Positions 29,893-39,301 are shown, counted from the stretch's first letter. The stretch is DNA of 64,000 nucleotides from Acinetobacter nosocomialis (GCA_025736915.1 CP107049.1:62001-126000); one strand, 5' to 3'. Notes: a model not told the origin generated them from the letters alone. Program-made: numbers and translations.

Positions 29893-32447
29893 TTGCAGAC
29901 AGCCTCCGTCATTACCACGCTTTGTTGCTTATTTTGTAGCTGGTTACTTACATTGTACTCAACCGAACAACGCTCATTGCTTTCATCACCCCATTTTACA
30001 TAGAGACTGTCTTGAGCTTGCGGGGTACGTAAGTAAATCATACTACCTTGTGCAACAATACCTACAGCTTCGTCTTTTTGGTTAAAGACTTGTGCAGCAA
30101 ACGGTAGACTGTTGCCGTCTACAGTTTTACTTTTAATATAAACTGCATAACCAGTTTTAGTTGCAAAGTCTACTTTAGCAATTGCGCCAGCAAATGGAGC
30201 AATACGTTGACTCGTTTCTTCAAGTTCTACTTTGCTAGACATTTCTTGAGGGTCAAGCGTAATGTCATTAAGACGGTATGGAGTAACATAAGGAACTACC
30301 GCATAACCTGCTTTGTTTACACTTAGACCAACCGTATTATTTACTTTTGCTCCAGCTGCATCAGGTGCATGTACAAGTACCATTGTCTGACCTTGTTCAG
30401 GGCCAAATAAGACACCTTCTGAGTGAGCAACAATACTACCGCTTAAGCTCACCATTGCTTGCTGATAAGAGTCAGCTACGCTATAAGAACCACCAACAGT
30501 TGTATAGTTAGTACGATAACGACCATTTACGTTAAATGATGGGTTTGTATAGTCTTGATGCGACATTGACGCACCATAACTAAAGCGATCACCCACCATA
30601 CCACTTGCACCCACTGTACGACTATCTTCAGATGCAGTAATGTTGACATTGACTGAGTTCTTCTTGAAGTTCATTGGGAAAGACAATGTCATTAAGTACT
30701 GAGTATCACGTGATTGAGTGTTTGAACCATATTCAATTTGACGGTTAATCGCAGACAAGCCATAAGTTAAACCATGGTAATTGTTGCTATAACCAATTTG
30801 ATACTGTTTAGTCGTTTCGCTACGGTTCCAATAATCAACCCATGAACCTACCATGTAGAAGTTACCCCAACCCTCAGGAAGGCCTTGGTTTAAGGTAATT
30901 TGGAATTCACTACGTTGACGACCAGCAGAATAGGTATTTATGCCTTTATCTTCTAAATCACGAATAAGAAGAGCATCACGCAATCTATAGAAGTTTTCAG
31001 TTGAATAGCGATAAGCAGCAAGTGTTAAGTTCGTATTGGTTGGAGTAATTAATTTACTATAACTTAAACGGAAACTTTGCCCTGACTGGGAAGCTTGTTT
31101 TTCAAAGTCAGCTTCAGAGTGGGTAACGTCAAATGCAATTGCACCAATAGGTGTTGCAAAAGCGGCACCTAGCAATAAGGCTGTATAATTTTCAGAAGCC
31201 TGAATTCCGGTATAACCTGTTAAATAGTTGTTAATACCTTGTTGATATTTACCCTGAACCACCCACGGATTAAGATCAATATCACGATCACGGAATTGAC
31301 CTACAGTTAAAGAATAACGGTTCATACCAGGACGTAACATCTGTACAACAGATGCATAAGGCACGGCAAATTTTTGAATCTCACCATTTGCTTCAATAAC
31401 AGTAACTTCAATCTCACCACCAAAACCAGTAGGGTATAGGTCGTTAATTTCAAAGTTACCCGGTGCCACTGTTGTTTGATAAATAAGTTGACCTTGTTGG
31501 CGAACTTCAATTTTTGCATTGGTTTTAGCATTACCACGAATACGTGGAGCATAGCCAAGCATGCTATTTGGCAACATTCGATCATCACTTGAGAAATCGA
31601 TACCACGATAGCCATAAGAGTCAAATACTTCGCCGTTGGTAAAGCTATCCCCAAGTGTTAACACACCACGATATTTTGGAAATGCTCGCTGTAGGTAAGT
31701 ACTTGTTTCTTCGTAACTTGATTTAGACTGATTTTCAGCAGGTGTATCTTGCCACTGCCACTGACCATTGTGACGTAATTGCCAGCCACCTAAATTTAGT
31801 CCGGCAGTGATTCCCATAAATGCATTTGACGTTTCACTTCTGTCATTAGAATGAGTAAACGTCTTATAAGCACTACCACTATAAGATAAAAAGCCTGCAT
31901 TAATACCACGATCCCATACACTTGGATCGACATAACCTTGTGCATTTTTTTGTAATGCGACTTGAGGAATTGAAATATCTACACGTAAGCGAGAGTTATC
32001 AAACTCATAAAATGCGTTTTCTACCCATTCTTCAATTTTGTAGCAAGTATTATTTTCTTTTTGAAGGGGAGCATGCTTAGTCAAAATCTCTTGTTTTACG
32101 CCGTATTCAAGAAGATTCATTCCCGTAAAGCAAGTCACCGCATTTTGCGTTGGATCTACAGCTTTAAAGACCATACGGCGTTTACCAAACCATTGACCAT
32201 TTACATATACGTCAACGTTGTATTCGCCAGGTAAAACAGGGTTGCCATATTTAAAGCGAGAAATATCAACTTTTTTTGCATCGCCAATTAAAAAAGCAGA
32301 ATCAAACTCAGCTTCCACAGGAGCACTCGCAGCTGTTTCTTCAGCGTGCACGAATACAGGCATTGTCATTGTAACAACACCAGAAGCCAAGTAATAACAA
32401 ATATGGCGTTTTAATAATTTATAAGATTCTTGCCGTTTTTTTGGCAT
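29889..32447 (-). CDS. Fimbrial outer-membrane usher
   Basis: 852 residues, FimD/PapC family. A signal region ends near HAEETAA. The N-terminal chaperone-binding domain follows (EFDSAFLIGDAKKVDISRFKYGNPVLPGEYNVDVYVNGQW). The 24-strand pore has the conserved TNGEVFDSYGYRGIDFSSDDRMLPNSMLGYAPRIRG. A plug region follows (QLIYQTTVAPGNFEINDLYPTGFGG), then C-terminal domains ending in disulphide-bearing ERCSVEYN...EAVCK. It catalyses subunit polymerisation and secretes the pilus. The chaperone gene is 60 bp upstream. Confidence 0.95.
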   Translation of the reverse strand: MPKKRQESYKLLKRHICYYLASGVVTMTMPVFVHAEETAASAPVEAEFDSAFLIGDAKKVDISRFKYGNPVLPGEYNVDVYVNGQWFGKRRMVFKAVDPTQNAVTCFTGMNLLEYGVKQEILTKHAPLQKENNTCYKIEEWVENAFYEFDNSRLRVDISIPQVALQKNAQGYVDPSVWDRGINAGFLSYSGSAYKTFTHSNDRSETSNAFMGITAGLNLGGWQLRHNGQWQWQDTPAENQSKSSYEETSTYLQRAFPKYRGVLTLGDSFTNGEVFDSYGYRGIDFSSDDRMLPNSMLGYAPRIRGNAKTNAKIEVRQQGQLIYQTTVAPGNFEINDLYPTGFGGEIEVTVIEANGEIQKFAVPYASVVQMLRPGMNRYSLTVGQFRDRDIDLNPWVVQGKYQQGINNYLTGYTGIQASENYTALLLGAAFATPIGAIAFDVTHSEADFEKQASQSGQSFRLSYSKLITPTNTNLTLAAYRYSTENFYRLRDALLIRDLEDKGINTYSAGRQRSEFQITLNQGLPEGWGNFYMVGSWVDYWNRSETTKQYQIGYSNNYHGLTYGLSAINRQIEYGSNTQSRDTQYLMTLSFPMNFKKNSVNVNITASEDSRTVGASGMVGDRFSYGASMSHQDYTNPSFNVNGRYRTNYTTVGGSYSVADSYQQAMVSLSGSIVAHSEGVLFGPEQGQTMVLVHAPDAAGAKVNNTVGLSVNKAGYAVVPYVTPYRLNDITLDPQEMSSKVELEETSQRIAPFAGAIAKVDFATKTGYAVYIKSKTVDGNSLPFAAQVFNQKDEAVGIVAQGSMIYLRTPQAQDSLYVKWGDESNERCSVEYNVSNQLQNKQQSVVMTEAVCK

Positions 32448-32506
32448 AGCTAAGTCCGCCTACTCACATAATAGGTGCTTAAAATTTATTAAAAATATAA
32501 ATCTGA

Positions 32507-33241
32507 TTATTGAAGTTTTATTGAGTGTTCGACTCGACCACCGTAGTCATTCACATTAATAAAACTCATATCCTGAAGATTGCCGTTCTTAAGCTGAACA
32601 GATGCATCAGAAAAAGGCTTAACCATGAGCCCTTCAGGTAATAAATCAACTTTTTTATCACCCACTTTCTGAAAAACAGAAGTCATCGTGATATGAAAAG
32701 GTGTTGGATTTTTTACCGTTAAGTTTTGACCAGATTTAACCCATTGAAGCTTATCTGCTGCTAAGTTCGCGTCATCTTTAATCGAAGCTGGACGATAGAA
32801 GAATTTAATACGTGAGCGAATGGCTAATTGCAGAAAATTATCAGGTGTCGTATCTGAACTTTTTGAAGTTGGTCTTGGAGGAATATCCAAAACGTTTAAC
32901 CACAAAACAGTTTCTTGCTTCTGATTTAACTGAGAAGCAGTGGGTAAAGCAGTGATACGGAAAGTCTGACTTTTTGTTGCTTCAACACGAGAAATTGGAG
33001 GAGCAATCATAAAAGGAACTTTTGATTGATCCGGAGTACTTTTTGGGTCGCCTTCATCAATCCAAGCTTGGACAAGAGCTGGTTTTGAACCGTTATTGCT
33101 AACTTGTAGCGTAACTTCGCGAGCATCCGAAGGATAAATCACACGAGTGCCATGAATTACAATTTCTGCATGAGAGGCAGGTGCGGCTACCGCTGAAGCA
33201 AATGCCAAACCTAACAAAAAATTATAACTGTTCAATTTCAT
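32507..33241 (-). CDS. Periplasmic fimbrial chaperone (PapD-like)
   Basis: 244 residues from ATG 33241 (MKLNSYNFLLGLAFASAVAAPASHA, a clean signal peptide). A six-codon longer form starting at TTG 33259 is possible but unlikely. The two-Ig-domain chaperone family shows HGTRVIYPSDAREVTLQVSNNGSKPALVQAWID. The G1 strand pattern LWLNVLDIPPR and AIRSRIKFFYRP contain the residues that anchor subunit C-termini. It folds fimbrial subunits by donating a strand and delivers them to the usher next to it. Confidence 0.94.
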   Translation of the reverse strand: MKLNSYNFLLGLAFASAVAAPASHAEIVIHGTRVIYPSDAREVTLQVSNNGSKPALVQAWIDEGDPKSTPDQSKVPFMIAPPISRVEATKSQTFRITALPTASQLNQKQETVLWLNVLDIPPRPTSKSSDTTPDNFLQLAIRSRIKFFYRPASIKDDANLAADKLQWVKSGQNLTVKNPTPFHITMTSVFQKVGDKKVDLLPEGLMVKPFSDASVQLKNGNLQDMSFINVNDYGGRVEHSIKLQ

Positions 33242-33282
33242 TTCAGGAGTCTCAACCAAGGAAGTTCGGGAAAGCGTTACAC

Positions 33283-33317
33283 AAAAATAGGGTCTCTATA
33301 GGAATATAGAAACCCTA
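33283..33317 (-). terminator. Intra-operon terminator after the major pilin gene
   Basis: A 13-bp near-perfect stem (TAGGGTTTCTATA / TATAGAGACCCTA on the minus strand) has a 4-nt loop. A T5 run follows on the minus strand. It lies 12 bp after the pilin stop and 40 bp before the chaperone start. Partial read-through would give much more pilin than assembly machinery. Confidence 0.8.
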
Positions 33318-33328
33318 CCATCCATCAA

Positions 33329-33862
33329 TTATTGATAGATAATTGTGTATTGAACAGAAGTGTTCACTTTACCAGCAGTAGAAGCGCCAGTTGCATAGTA
33401 TTCAGCATAGTAGTTAAGGTCTGCACTACCAGCTTTAGCAACGTCAACCCACTGAGAGTTTGCTTGAGCGCCATTTGCACCAGCAGCAAGAACTGGGATT
33501 ACTTGGTTGTTGCTACCTAAAAGTTGAACGTTAACGTTTTTAGCACCAGTAGCGTCTTGGTTAAGTAAACGACCAGTATTGAAGTCAACCGTTGCACCTG
33601 GTTCGAAGTAAGTCGCAACTTTACCTTCTGAACAGTTAGCTAATTTGATTTGGAAAGGAGTACGGCCAGCAACGTTACCAGCAGCAGCTAAAGTTTGTTT
33701 AGAAACAGTTGGAAGAGTAACTGTGAAGTCTTTACCAGCAGGTGTAACGATGTCACAAGTTTTGTCTGTTACTAAACCATTAATTGTAATTGTACCATCA
33801 GCAGCTTGAGCGTTCGCAATCCCTACAACTGAAAGAGCAGCGATCAAAGCAAGTTTTTTCAT
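33329..33862 (-). CDS. Major fimbrial subunit (type 1 pilin)
   Basis: 177 residues with signal peptide MKKLALIAALSVVGIANAQA. The mature pilin begins ADGTITINGLVTDKTCDIVTP and has the two conserved cysteines (TCDI, LANCSEG). The C-terminal QYTIIYQ has the penultimate aromatic pattern recognised by the chaperone. The composition is Ala/Gly/Thr-rich, as expected for a polymerised shaft protein. It is first in the operon with chaperone, usher and adhesin. Its GC content and codon use look more optimised than its neighbours (GCA, GTA and ACC codons, few rare codons), consistent with high expression. Confidence 0.94.
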   Translation of the reverse strand: MKKLALIAALSVVGIANAQAADGTITINGLVTDKTCDIVTPAGKDFTVTLPTVSKQTLAAAGNVAGRTPFQIKLANCSEGKVATYFEPGATVDFNTGRLLNQDATGAKNVNVQLLGSNNQVIPVLAAGANGAQANSQWVDVAKAGSADLNYYAEYYATGASTAGKVNTSVQYTIIYQ

Positions 33863-34219
33863 AGTGTTTTCTCAAAAGTCTGGATAAAAGTTTAATCTGT
33901 TACTTTTCCAGAAGTTGGCATCTTGAAAAGTAATGCGGCGATACTAACACTTTTTAAACAAAATGCAAACTTCATCACACTATTTTTACATAATAAGAAA
34001 AATTTTTGATCATTTGATTTATAATAATGAATGCTATTTTTAATATAAGTTGCTGTTTTTAATATAAAAATTAAATAATATCTGGCTATAAAAACAACTG
34101 TAAAAGAAGCAATACAATTAAGGGAAATTATTTTAAGGAAAATTTAATGAAGTGATTATATAGAACTATTTATCTTTGTGTTTGAAAAAACGTGAATAAT
34201 TTAACATTTTTTTGGAGAA

Positions 34220-34276
34220 AAGAGCGAATTTTTAATTTCGGCTAGATTGCCGTATGAAAATCGGAAATTCGCTCTT
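34220..34276. repeat. Isolated 12-bp perfect inverted repeat with internal hairpin
   Basis: The arms AAGAGCGAATTT (34220-34231) and AAATTCGCTCTT (34265-34276) enclose a 33-bp core. The core contains its own CGGC-TAGATT-GCCG hairpin (34239-34252). There is no T-run and no ORF. It lies between the pilin gene start (33862) and the small pilin-like gene (ends 34327). It may be a structured RNA, a protein site or a remnant element. Confidence 0.6.
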
Positions 34277-34326
34277 GAGCTATACCTATCTATTAAAGAT
34301 AAATAAGAGTTAGTTGATGTGAGCTA

Positions 34327-34617
34327 TCAATGATAGTTAACGAGAACAACCTTTTTATTAGCACTTATGGTTTCGATACTCGTATCCATTTTTTCAGTAT
34401 GTCTTGCTAAGTTGAAAACATTATCTTTGCTTAAATATTGAGTATCAATAGTCGTATTCAGAGTATTGATTTGAGCACACTCTTTTTCAACATTTATTGT
34501 AGAACAAGTATCTTCAACAATATTTCCTTTAATCATTATTGTGTTATTCGCATAACAAAATAGTGGGGAAGTGGAAAGTACCGCCAAAACTACAATTTTA
34601 AATATATTATTTTTCAT
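34327..34617 (-). CDS. Small secreted pilin-like protein
   Basis: 96 residues with signal peptide MKNNIFKIVVLAVLSTSPLFCYA. The mature part starts NNTIMIKGNIVEDTCSTINVEKECAQIN. This resembles the N-terminal strand and first cysteine of type 1 pilins (compare INGLVTDKTCDI in the major pilin nearby). The rest is too short for a complete pilin fold. It could be a degenerate or mini pilin, or an unrelated small periplasmic protein. It lies 465 bp upstream of the fimbrial operon on the same strand, with no ORF in between. Confidence 0.6.
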   Translation of the reverse strand: MKNNIFKIVVLAVLSTSPLFCYANNTIMIKGNIVEDTCSTINVEKECAQINTLNTTIDTQYLSKDNVFNLARHTEKMDTSIETISANKKVVLVNYH

Positions 34618-35291
34618 TTTATATATACCTATTTATTAAATAGTTAATATAAGAGATACAATATTTTTTATTTAAAAACAATATGCAAATTCATTTTAAT
34701 AAAAAATAAATAAATAACATGTGACCTATATCTCATTAATTATTTTATTTATATAAATAGTTATTGCTTTACAGGTATTTTATTAGAAATGACAACCAAA
34801 TCACATTTTTACACAAATAATGAATCTTGGTTACTATAAAATTAAATTACTGATAATAAATGCTTTAATTAAAATATTCTTAATTTTTATAAAAATAAAG
34901 GGGTGAATCGAAATAATTTAACAATTAATATTATTTAATATAACAATATATGGTTGTCATAAGTTAATTATATAATTATAATTTCAGCTCGAAGTTTTTT
35001 GATAATTATATAAATTAAAATAAAAGGCTTTAATTAATAAAAATAATATTGAATACATTTTAAACAATAACTAAAGCTAGTTAGTATTATTAAATAAATT
35101 GTCATTGTATAGTGTTAAGCTGTAATGCTGCCTAAGGTCATACAGTTTGATTCTTAAATAAGTACATTAAGTGAAATTAAGACAAGATTAGTGCAATGAG
35201 ATTTACAAAAAGAAAAATTATTTAGTTGTCAATAAAATTTTTATTTAATTGTGTTATAATAAAAGTCTATATACTTTACAAGAACTTATAA
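34618..35291. other. Long AT-rich intergenic region
   Basis: 674 bp of very AT-rich sequence with no usable reading frame. A consensus -10 box TATAAT at 35255-35260 probably serves the gene at 35292. Nothing else was recognised. Such AT-rich DNA is a likely target for H-NS-type silencing (inference). Confidence 0.45.
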
Positions 35292-35666
35292 ATGAAACGC
35301 ATACTAATTAGCTTGATTGGTCTATCATTATTTAACTTAGCTCAAGCGCAGGATTATCCAAATTATGAGGATGAAAAGAAATATCTGCAAATGTTAGAAA
35401 AAGTTTATCCACGGTTATCGGTGATTGTACATGGAAAACTGATACTAAATAGTGTAGAAAACGATATAAAAAGTCTTTCAGAAAAAGACAAAAGATATGT
35501 TTGTGATATGGCAAATGCAGCTATAACTGTTGATAAGATAGTTATAAATACACCAGTTCATGAATATTATTTTGAATCAACAAACTATCTGCAAAATTTC
35601 ATTACAACTGATTCAGCAAAAATTCTTAAAGCAGAATTACAACTAACAGGATATAACTGTGTTTAA
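35292..35666 (+). CDS. Small secreted protein of unknown function
   Basis: 124 residues with signal peptide MKRILISLIGLSLFNLAQA and a mature start QDYPNYEDEKKYLQML. Two cysteines (YVCDMANA and final YNCV) may form a disulphide in the periplasm. The mature domain appears alpha-helical. I recognise no family. It stands alone between two large non-coding regions, with a TATAAT box 32 bp upstream. Confidence 0.6.
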   Translation: MKRILISLIGLSLFNLAQAQDYPNYEDEKKYLQMLEKVYPRLSVIVHGKLILNSVENDIKSLSEKDKRYVCDMANAAITVDKIVINTPVHEYYFESTNYLQNFITTDSAKILKAELQLTGYNCV

Positions 35667-35698
35667 ATTTAAGTTTCAATTTTAAGTGAAAGCATTGT

Positions 35699-35723
35699 AT
35701 GACTAGATTCCCATCTAGTCATG
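35699..35723 (+). terminator. Hairpin after the secreted protein gene
   Basis: A 10-bp stem ATGACTAGAT / ATCTAGTCAT has a 4-nt loop and no strong T-run, about 33 bp after the stop. Confidence 0.45.
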
Positions 35724-36499
35724 CAATATATTTGACGTTGTTGTAGAGTTACCACCAAAACTCAAAGCTAACTTGAAGCAACAGAAGCAAGCGTACAATG
35801 AGAAGGACTTTTAAAATCAAAGATCTAAGTGTAAATCATACAATAGTTCGCATAATGTATATTATGTTAAATAAGATATGTAGAAACCTACCTATATATG
35901 ACTTTGGCTACTCTGCGTTGCTGCTGCGCCGTTTATTCTTTACAGCGGTCAATTATTAAGCTTGTGTCTCTGTCTGCTGAGCCTTCACGCTCTTAATTAC
36001 TTTGGCATAGCCCTATTTCTAGTTTTAGCCAGAATAATTCTCTCGGCAGCCTTCTACAAAATGTAATTACACTTTTATATTTGCCCTAGCGAGCTGAGTT
36101 ACTCACTACATCCTAAATTTAAGACTTGCATTTGTGGTTACTGGCTACATAGAGATTATTTTGCTAAATTGCCTTTTGGTTCTTAAAGTTATTAATTTGC
36201 TTAGGCTAAATTGCAATACACAAAAAATTTTCTATCTTGTTGAAATTTATATAAATATTTTTAAAACCCTCTTTACATGCTCTTAAAAACTGATATAGTA
36301 CGTGTGTGCAGCTATTCTTTAAATTTAGCCTGCTGGTAGATCTCAAATTATATAAACCATAGCTAAATCACAAAAAAATAAGATCCAACTCAAAGCTGTC
36401 TTTTGACCTTTTCTTTTTAAATTTTTATTGAGGTGTCATATCTAATCTAAGCCAGATTCATAAAATAATTTTTATAATTTAAATAATGGATAATTAAAT
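35724..36499. other. Non-coding stretch, possible gene remnant
   Basis: About 780 bp without a reading frame of 60 codons in either direction. The part 35900-36200 is less AT-rich than its flanks and contains stretches that could be decayed coding sequence, but I cannot identify an ancestor. Confidence 0.35.
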
Positions 36500-37495
36500 A
36501 TGGATCGTTTAAAAGTTATTTTATTGATTACAAGTACCTGTTTAACCACAACTCTTTATGCCAAGCAACAAGTCGTCTGTGTGTTTGACCCTATTGGTAA
36601 GTCTGGAGATGCTTTTGCTTTAGCAAAGGATTATGCACTTGAAGCCAAAAATTGGGGAGCTGATCTATCTTTAAAAGCATATGTTGATGAACGTGTTGCG
36701 GCTGAAGACTTAAAAGTTGGAAAATGTGATGGCGCTATTATTAGTGGTTTACGTGGGCGTCAATTTAATAAATATACAGGGTCTTTAGATGCTGTTGGCG
36801 CATTAACAAATATGAAAACGGCAATTAATGCCTATAAGCTGTTGTCCTCACCGATGGCCGCAAAAAACATGGTGGTAGGCCCTTACGAAATTGCAGGTTT
36901 AGGGACAATTGGCCCTGCTTATTTATTTGTTAATGATAGAAGTATAAATACTCTCGCTAAAGCTGCCGGCAAGAAAATTGGAGTATTTAAATATGATGAA
37001 GCTCAACCAAAGCTTGTACAACAGGTTGGCGGTCAGGCTGTATCGGTAGACGTGACAAACGCTGGCGCAAAGTTTAATAACCATGAAATTGATATTGTAC
37101 CCGCTCCTATTGTGGCGTTTAAACCTTTTGAGCTACACAAAGGTCTAGGTGAGAAAGGCGCTATCGTTCGTTTTCCTCTAACTCAAATTTCAGCAAACTT
37201 CATTATTCGTAAAGACCAATTTCCAGCAGGTTTTGGGCAAAAGTCACGGACTTGGGTAGCCAGCCAACTAAACAGAACGTTTGGCGTTATTGCTAAATAT
37301 GAAAGTGATATTCCTTCAAAATACTGGATGGATATTCCTAAAAATGAACAATTAAACTATATGAAAATGATGCGCGAGGCACGTATACAGCTAACCAAAG
37401 CAGGTATTTATGACCCTAAAATGATGAACTTTTTGAAAAAAGTGAGATGTAAAGAAAACCCAAGTAATTTTGAATGTGCATTAAATGATGAATAA
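36500..37495 (+). CDS. Putative solute-binding protein (TRAP/DctP-like), orphan
   Basis: 331 residues with signal peptide MDRLKVILLITSTCLTTTLYA. The fold resembles extracytoplasmic solute receptors: VCVFDPIGKSGDAFALAKDYALEAKNWGADLSLKAYVDERVAAEDLKVGKCDGAIISG opens a two-lobed binding protein, and later VAFKPFELHKGLGEKGAIVRFPL. The cysteine pair near the C-terminus (KVRCKENPSNFECALND) may form a disulphide. No membrane components of a TRAP or ABC transporter are adjacent. The ligand is unknown. Confidence 0.75.
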   Translation: MDRLKVILLITSTCLTTTLYAKQQVVCVFDPIGKSGDAFALAKDYALEAKNWGADLSLKAYVDERVAAEDLKVGKCDGAIISGLRGRQFNKYTGSLDAVGALTNMKTAINAYKLLSSPMAAKNMVVGPYEIAGLGTIGPAYLFVNDRSINTLAKAAGKKIGVFKYDEAQPKLVQQVGGQAVSVDVTNAGAKFNNHEIDIVPAPIVAFKPFELHKGLGEKGAIVRFPLTQISANFIIRKDQFPAGFGQKSRTWVASQLNRTFGVIAKYESDIPSKYWMDIPKNEQLNYMKMMREARIQLTKAGIYDPKMMNFLKKVRCKENPSNFECALNDE

Positions 37496-37541
37496 ATTAA
37501 GCAAACTTCTTCTTTCATCATTAACTTAAACCAATTTTCTT

Positions 37542-37570
37542 ACACGGATGTTATTGGAATATCCGTGTTT
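37542..37570 (+). terminator. Terminator after the solute-binding protein gene
   Basis: The stem ACACGGAT / ATCCGTGT has an 11-nt loop and is followed by TTTATTT. Confidence 0.7.
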
Positions 37571-37654
37571 ATTTAATTAAGTAATTTATATATTGATTTT
37601 AAATTTCAACAGATAGAAAATCACTCACAATTATAAATAACTATAAGAGTTCTC

Positions 37655-38539
37655 ATGCTTCCTAATAAGAAAAAGAATATAGCCCTTTGCTACATTCTTC
37701 CTTTGATTTTAGTTGTTGGCTTCTATGCCTTTTTCCGTGTATCTATTCTTCCTTATATTTATACCAAGCAAGCACAGCATCAACTTTTAATAGCAGATAA
37801 TCAAACAACTGAGATTTATTGGAAAGAACCAGCCCTCTTAGCCGATAAAAAGTATCCAGCAATTATCTTTTTACATGGCATTCAGAAAGATAAACAAGGT
37901 GCTATAGCCTTTGTACGCTCAGGCTTGTTAAATGAATATAGTAAAAAGAACTTTTTTAGTTTTGCTGTATCTATGAGTGGATATGGTAAGTCATCTGGAA
38001 AATCAGACTTTTGTGGTAAAGCTTCACAAAATAATCTTGTACAAGCCATTAATTTTGCCCGATCACAGCCACATGTTGACCCAAACAAAGTTGCTGTAGT
38101 TGGTATTAGCTGTGGTGCTTCCATAGCAAATGTTGTGGCAAATTCTGGAAAGATAAATGCTTTGATTTTGGTATCGGGATTTTATGATTTTAAAGGTATG
38201 TATGCCGAGTGGAGTTCTAATACTAGAACACTACCTTCAAATGTTATGAATGAAATAAATGAATCTATTGCTACTGAAAAGAATATAGAAACCGCATCCG
38301 CTGTTAGATCATCGCTACCAATTTCATCTCATTATCCTCCTACTCTTATATTAGTTGGTACCAAAGACCCAATTATTGACCCCAAGCAAAGTATTCAGTT
38401 ACATCAATTACTTGATAGTAAAGATATTCCAAACACCTTAGAACTTATACAAGATGCAAAACATCCTGTGCCTGCTAATGTCTGGAAAACTAAAAGTGAT
38501 TCATTTTTAGAAAAAACTTTGAATATAAAAATTAAATGA
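37655..38539 (+). CDS. Alpha/beta hydrolase with N-terminal membrane anchor
   Basis: 294 residues. A hydrophobic segment (about residues 10-30, LCYILPLILVVGFYAFFRV) anchors it or serves as a signal. The hydrolase domain has the oxyanion region FLHGIQKDKQG and the nucleophile elbow GISCG (Ser152). A late acid/His pair is seen in VGTKDPIIDPKQS (Asp) and DAKHPVPANVW (His), a complete triad. It is similar to dienelactone hydrolase/prolyl-oligopeptidase-type esterases. The substrate is unknown. It stands alone with its own upstream region. Confidence 0.8.
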   Translation: MLPNKKKNIALCYILPLILVVGFYAFFRVSILPYIYTKQAQHQLLIADNQTTEIYWKEPALLADKKYPAIIFLHGIQKDKQGAIAFVRSGLLNEYSKKNFFSFAVSMSGYGKSSGKSDFCGKASQNNLVQAINFARSQPHVDPNKVAVVGISCGASIANVVANSGKINALILVSGFYDFKGMYAEWSSNTRTLPSNVMNEINESIATEKNIETASAVRSSLPISSHYPPTLILVGTKDPIIDPKQSIQLHQLLDSKDIPNTLELIQDAKHPVPANVWKTKSDSFLEKTLNIKIK

Positions 38540-38574
38540 TAAATGGGTTGCTCTGTAGATACTTATATCAGCCC

Positions 38575-39093
38575 TCAATCAAGCCTTTTATAATAAATAG
38601 CTGTACCGTCATAGCTGCCATTTGAACTTAATGCAAAACTTGGAATTACACCTACACGAACAAATCCAATTTTGCTATATAAAAGTTCGGACACATCGCC
38701 TTCACGGGTATCTAAGACAATTAAGCGCAGACCTTTTTCTTTTGAAAAATTTTCTAGTTCATTCATTAGTAGTGTTGCTATTCCTTGTTTTCTTGCCGAT
38801 GTAAGCACCATGAGTTTTTCAACTTCGGCTCTATGAACACCGTTCTTTTTACTCACTAAGGATAATTGAACACTACCTACAATTTTCCCTTGTTGAATAG
38901 CAATCCATAGACGGCTATTACCTTGTGCTAATTTATGGTTGACCTCACGCCAATAATCTAAGACTTCGTTCTTTTCTATAGGAGCTAAGAAACCTATTGA
39001 AGCTCCGCTATTTATAGAATCTTCTAACAATAACGATAAGCCTTCTTCATAATCGCCTATTCCTTTTATTTCTAAAATTTCAATATCTTTCAT
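38575..39093 (-). CDS. GNAT family N-acetyltransferase
   Basis: 172 residues from ATG 39093 (MKDIEILEIKGIGDYEEGL), preferred because GAGAAA lies just upstream; a 19-residue longer form is possible. Acetyl-CoA-binding motif A is VEKLMVLTSARKQGIATLLMNELENFSKEKG, with the Q/RxxGxA signature. LWIAIQQGKIVGSVQLSLV forms the central strands, and GFVRVGVIPSFALSSNGSYDGTAIYYKRL closes it. The substrate is unknown. It is divergent from the two-gene unit that follows. Confidence 0.88.
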   Translation of the reverse strand: MKDIEILEIKGIGDYEEGLSLLLEDSINSGASIGFLAPIEKNEVLDYWREVNHKLAQGNSRLWIAIQQGKIVGSVQLSLVSKKNGVHRAEVEKLMVLTSARKQGIATLLMNELENFSKEKGLRLIVLDTREGDVSELLYSKIGFVRVGVIPSFALSSNGSYDGTAIYYKRLD

Positions 39094-39194
39094 ATTTTTT
39101 CTCAAAGTTAATAGTTGTAAATCTTCATTGTTGAACCACAAACTAAGCACTGCTTATTTTTAATTAGATTTTTACTAATTCATCCCCATTAAGT

Positions 39195-39216
39195 CTTTTA
39201 TGATCTCTCATAAAAG
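39195..39216. promoter_or_regulatory. Palindromic operator candidate
   Basis: A perfect 9-bp inverted repeat CTTTTATGA / TCATAAAAG has a 4-bp centre. It lies in the divergent region between the GNAT gene and the unknown-metallopeptidase pair, and it overlaps the ATG of the longest form of the unknown gene. It is a likely autoregulatory site for the Xre-type protein downstream. Confidence 0.5.
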
Positions 39217-39301
39217 TAACACAACTCCATATAAATGTCTTTTTTTTAACATCAAAAGATGTTATAAAAAAGACATTCGCTATCTTTTGGATTTTGCTTT
39301 T

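Noticed and set aside
34220..34276. Invertible fim-switch element
   Set aside because: The arms are only 33 bp apart, far shorter than known fimS-type switches, and no recombinase gene is nearby.
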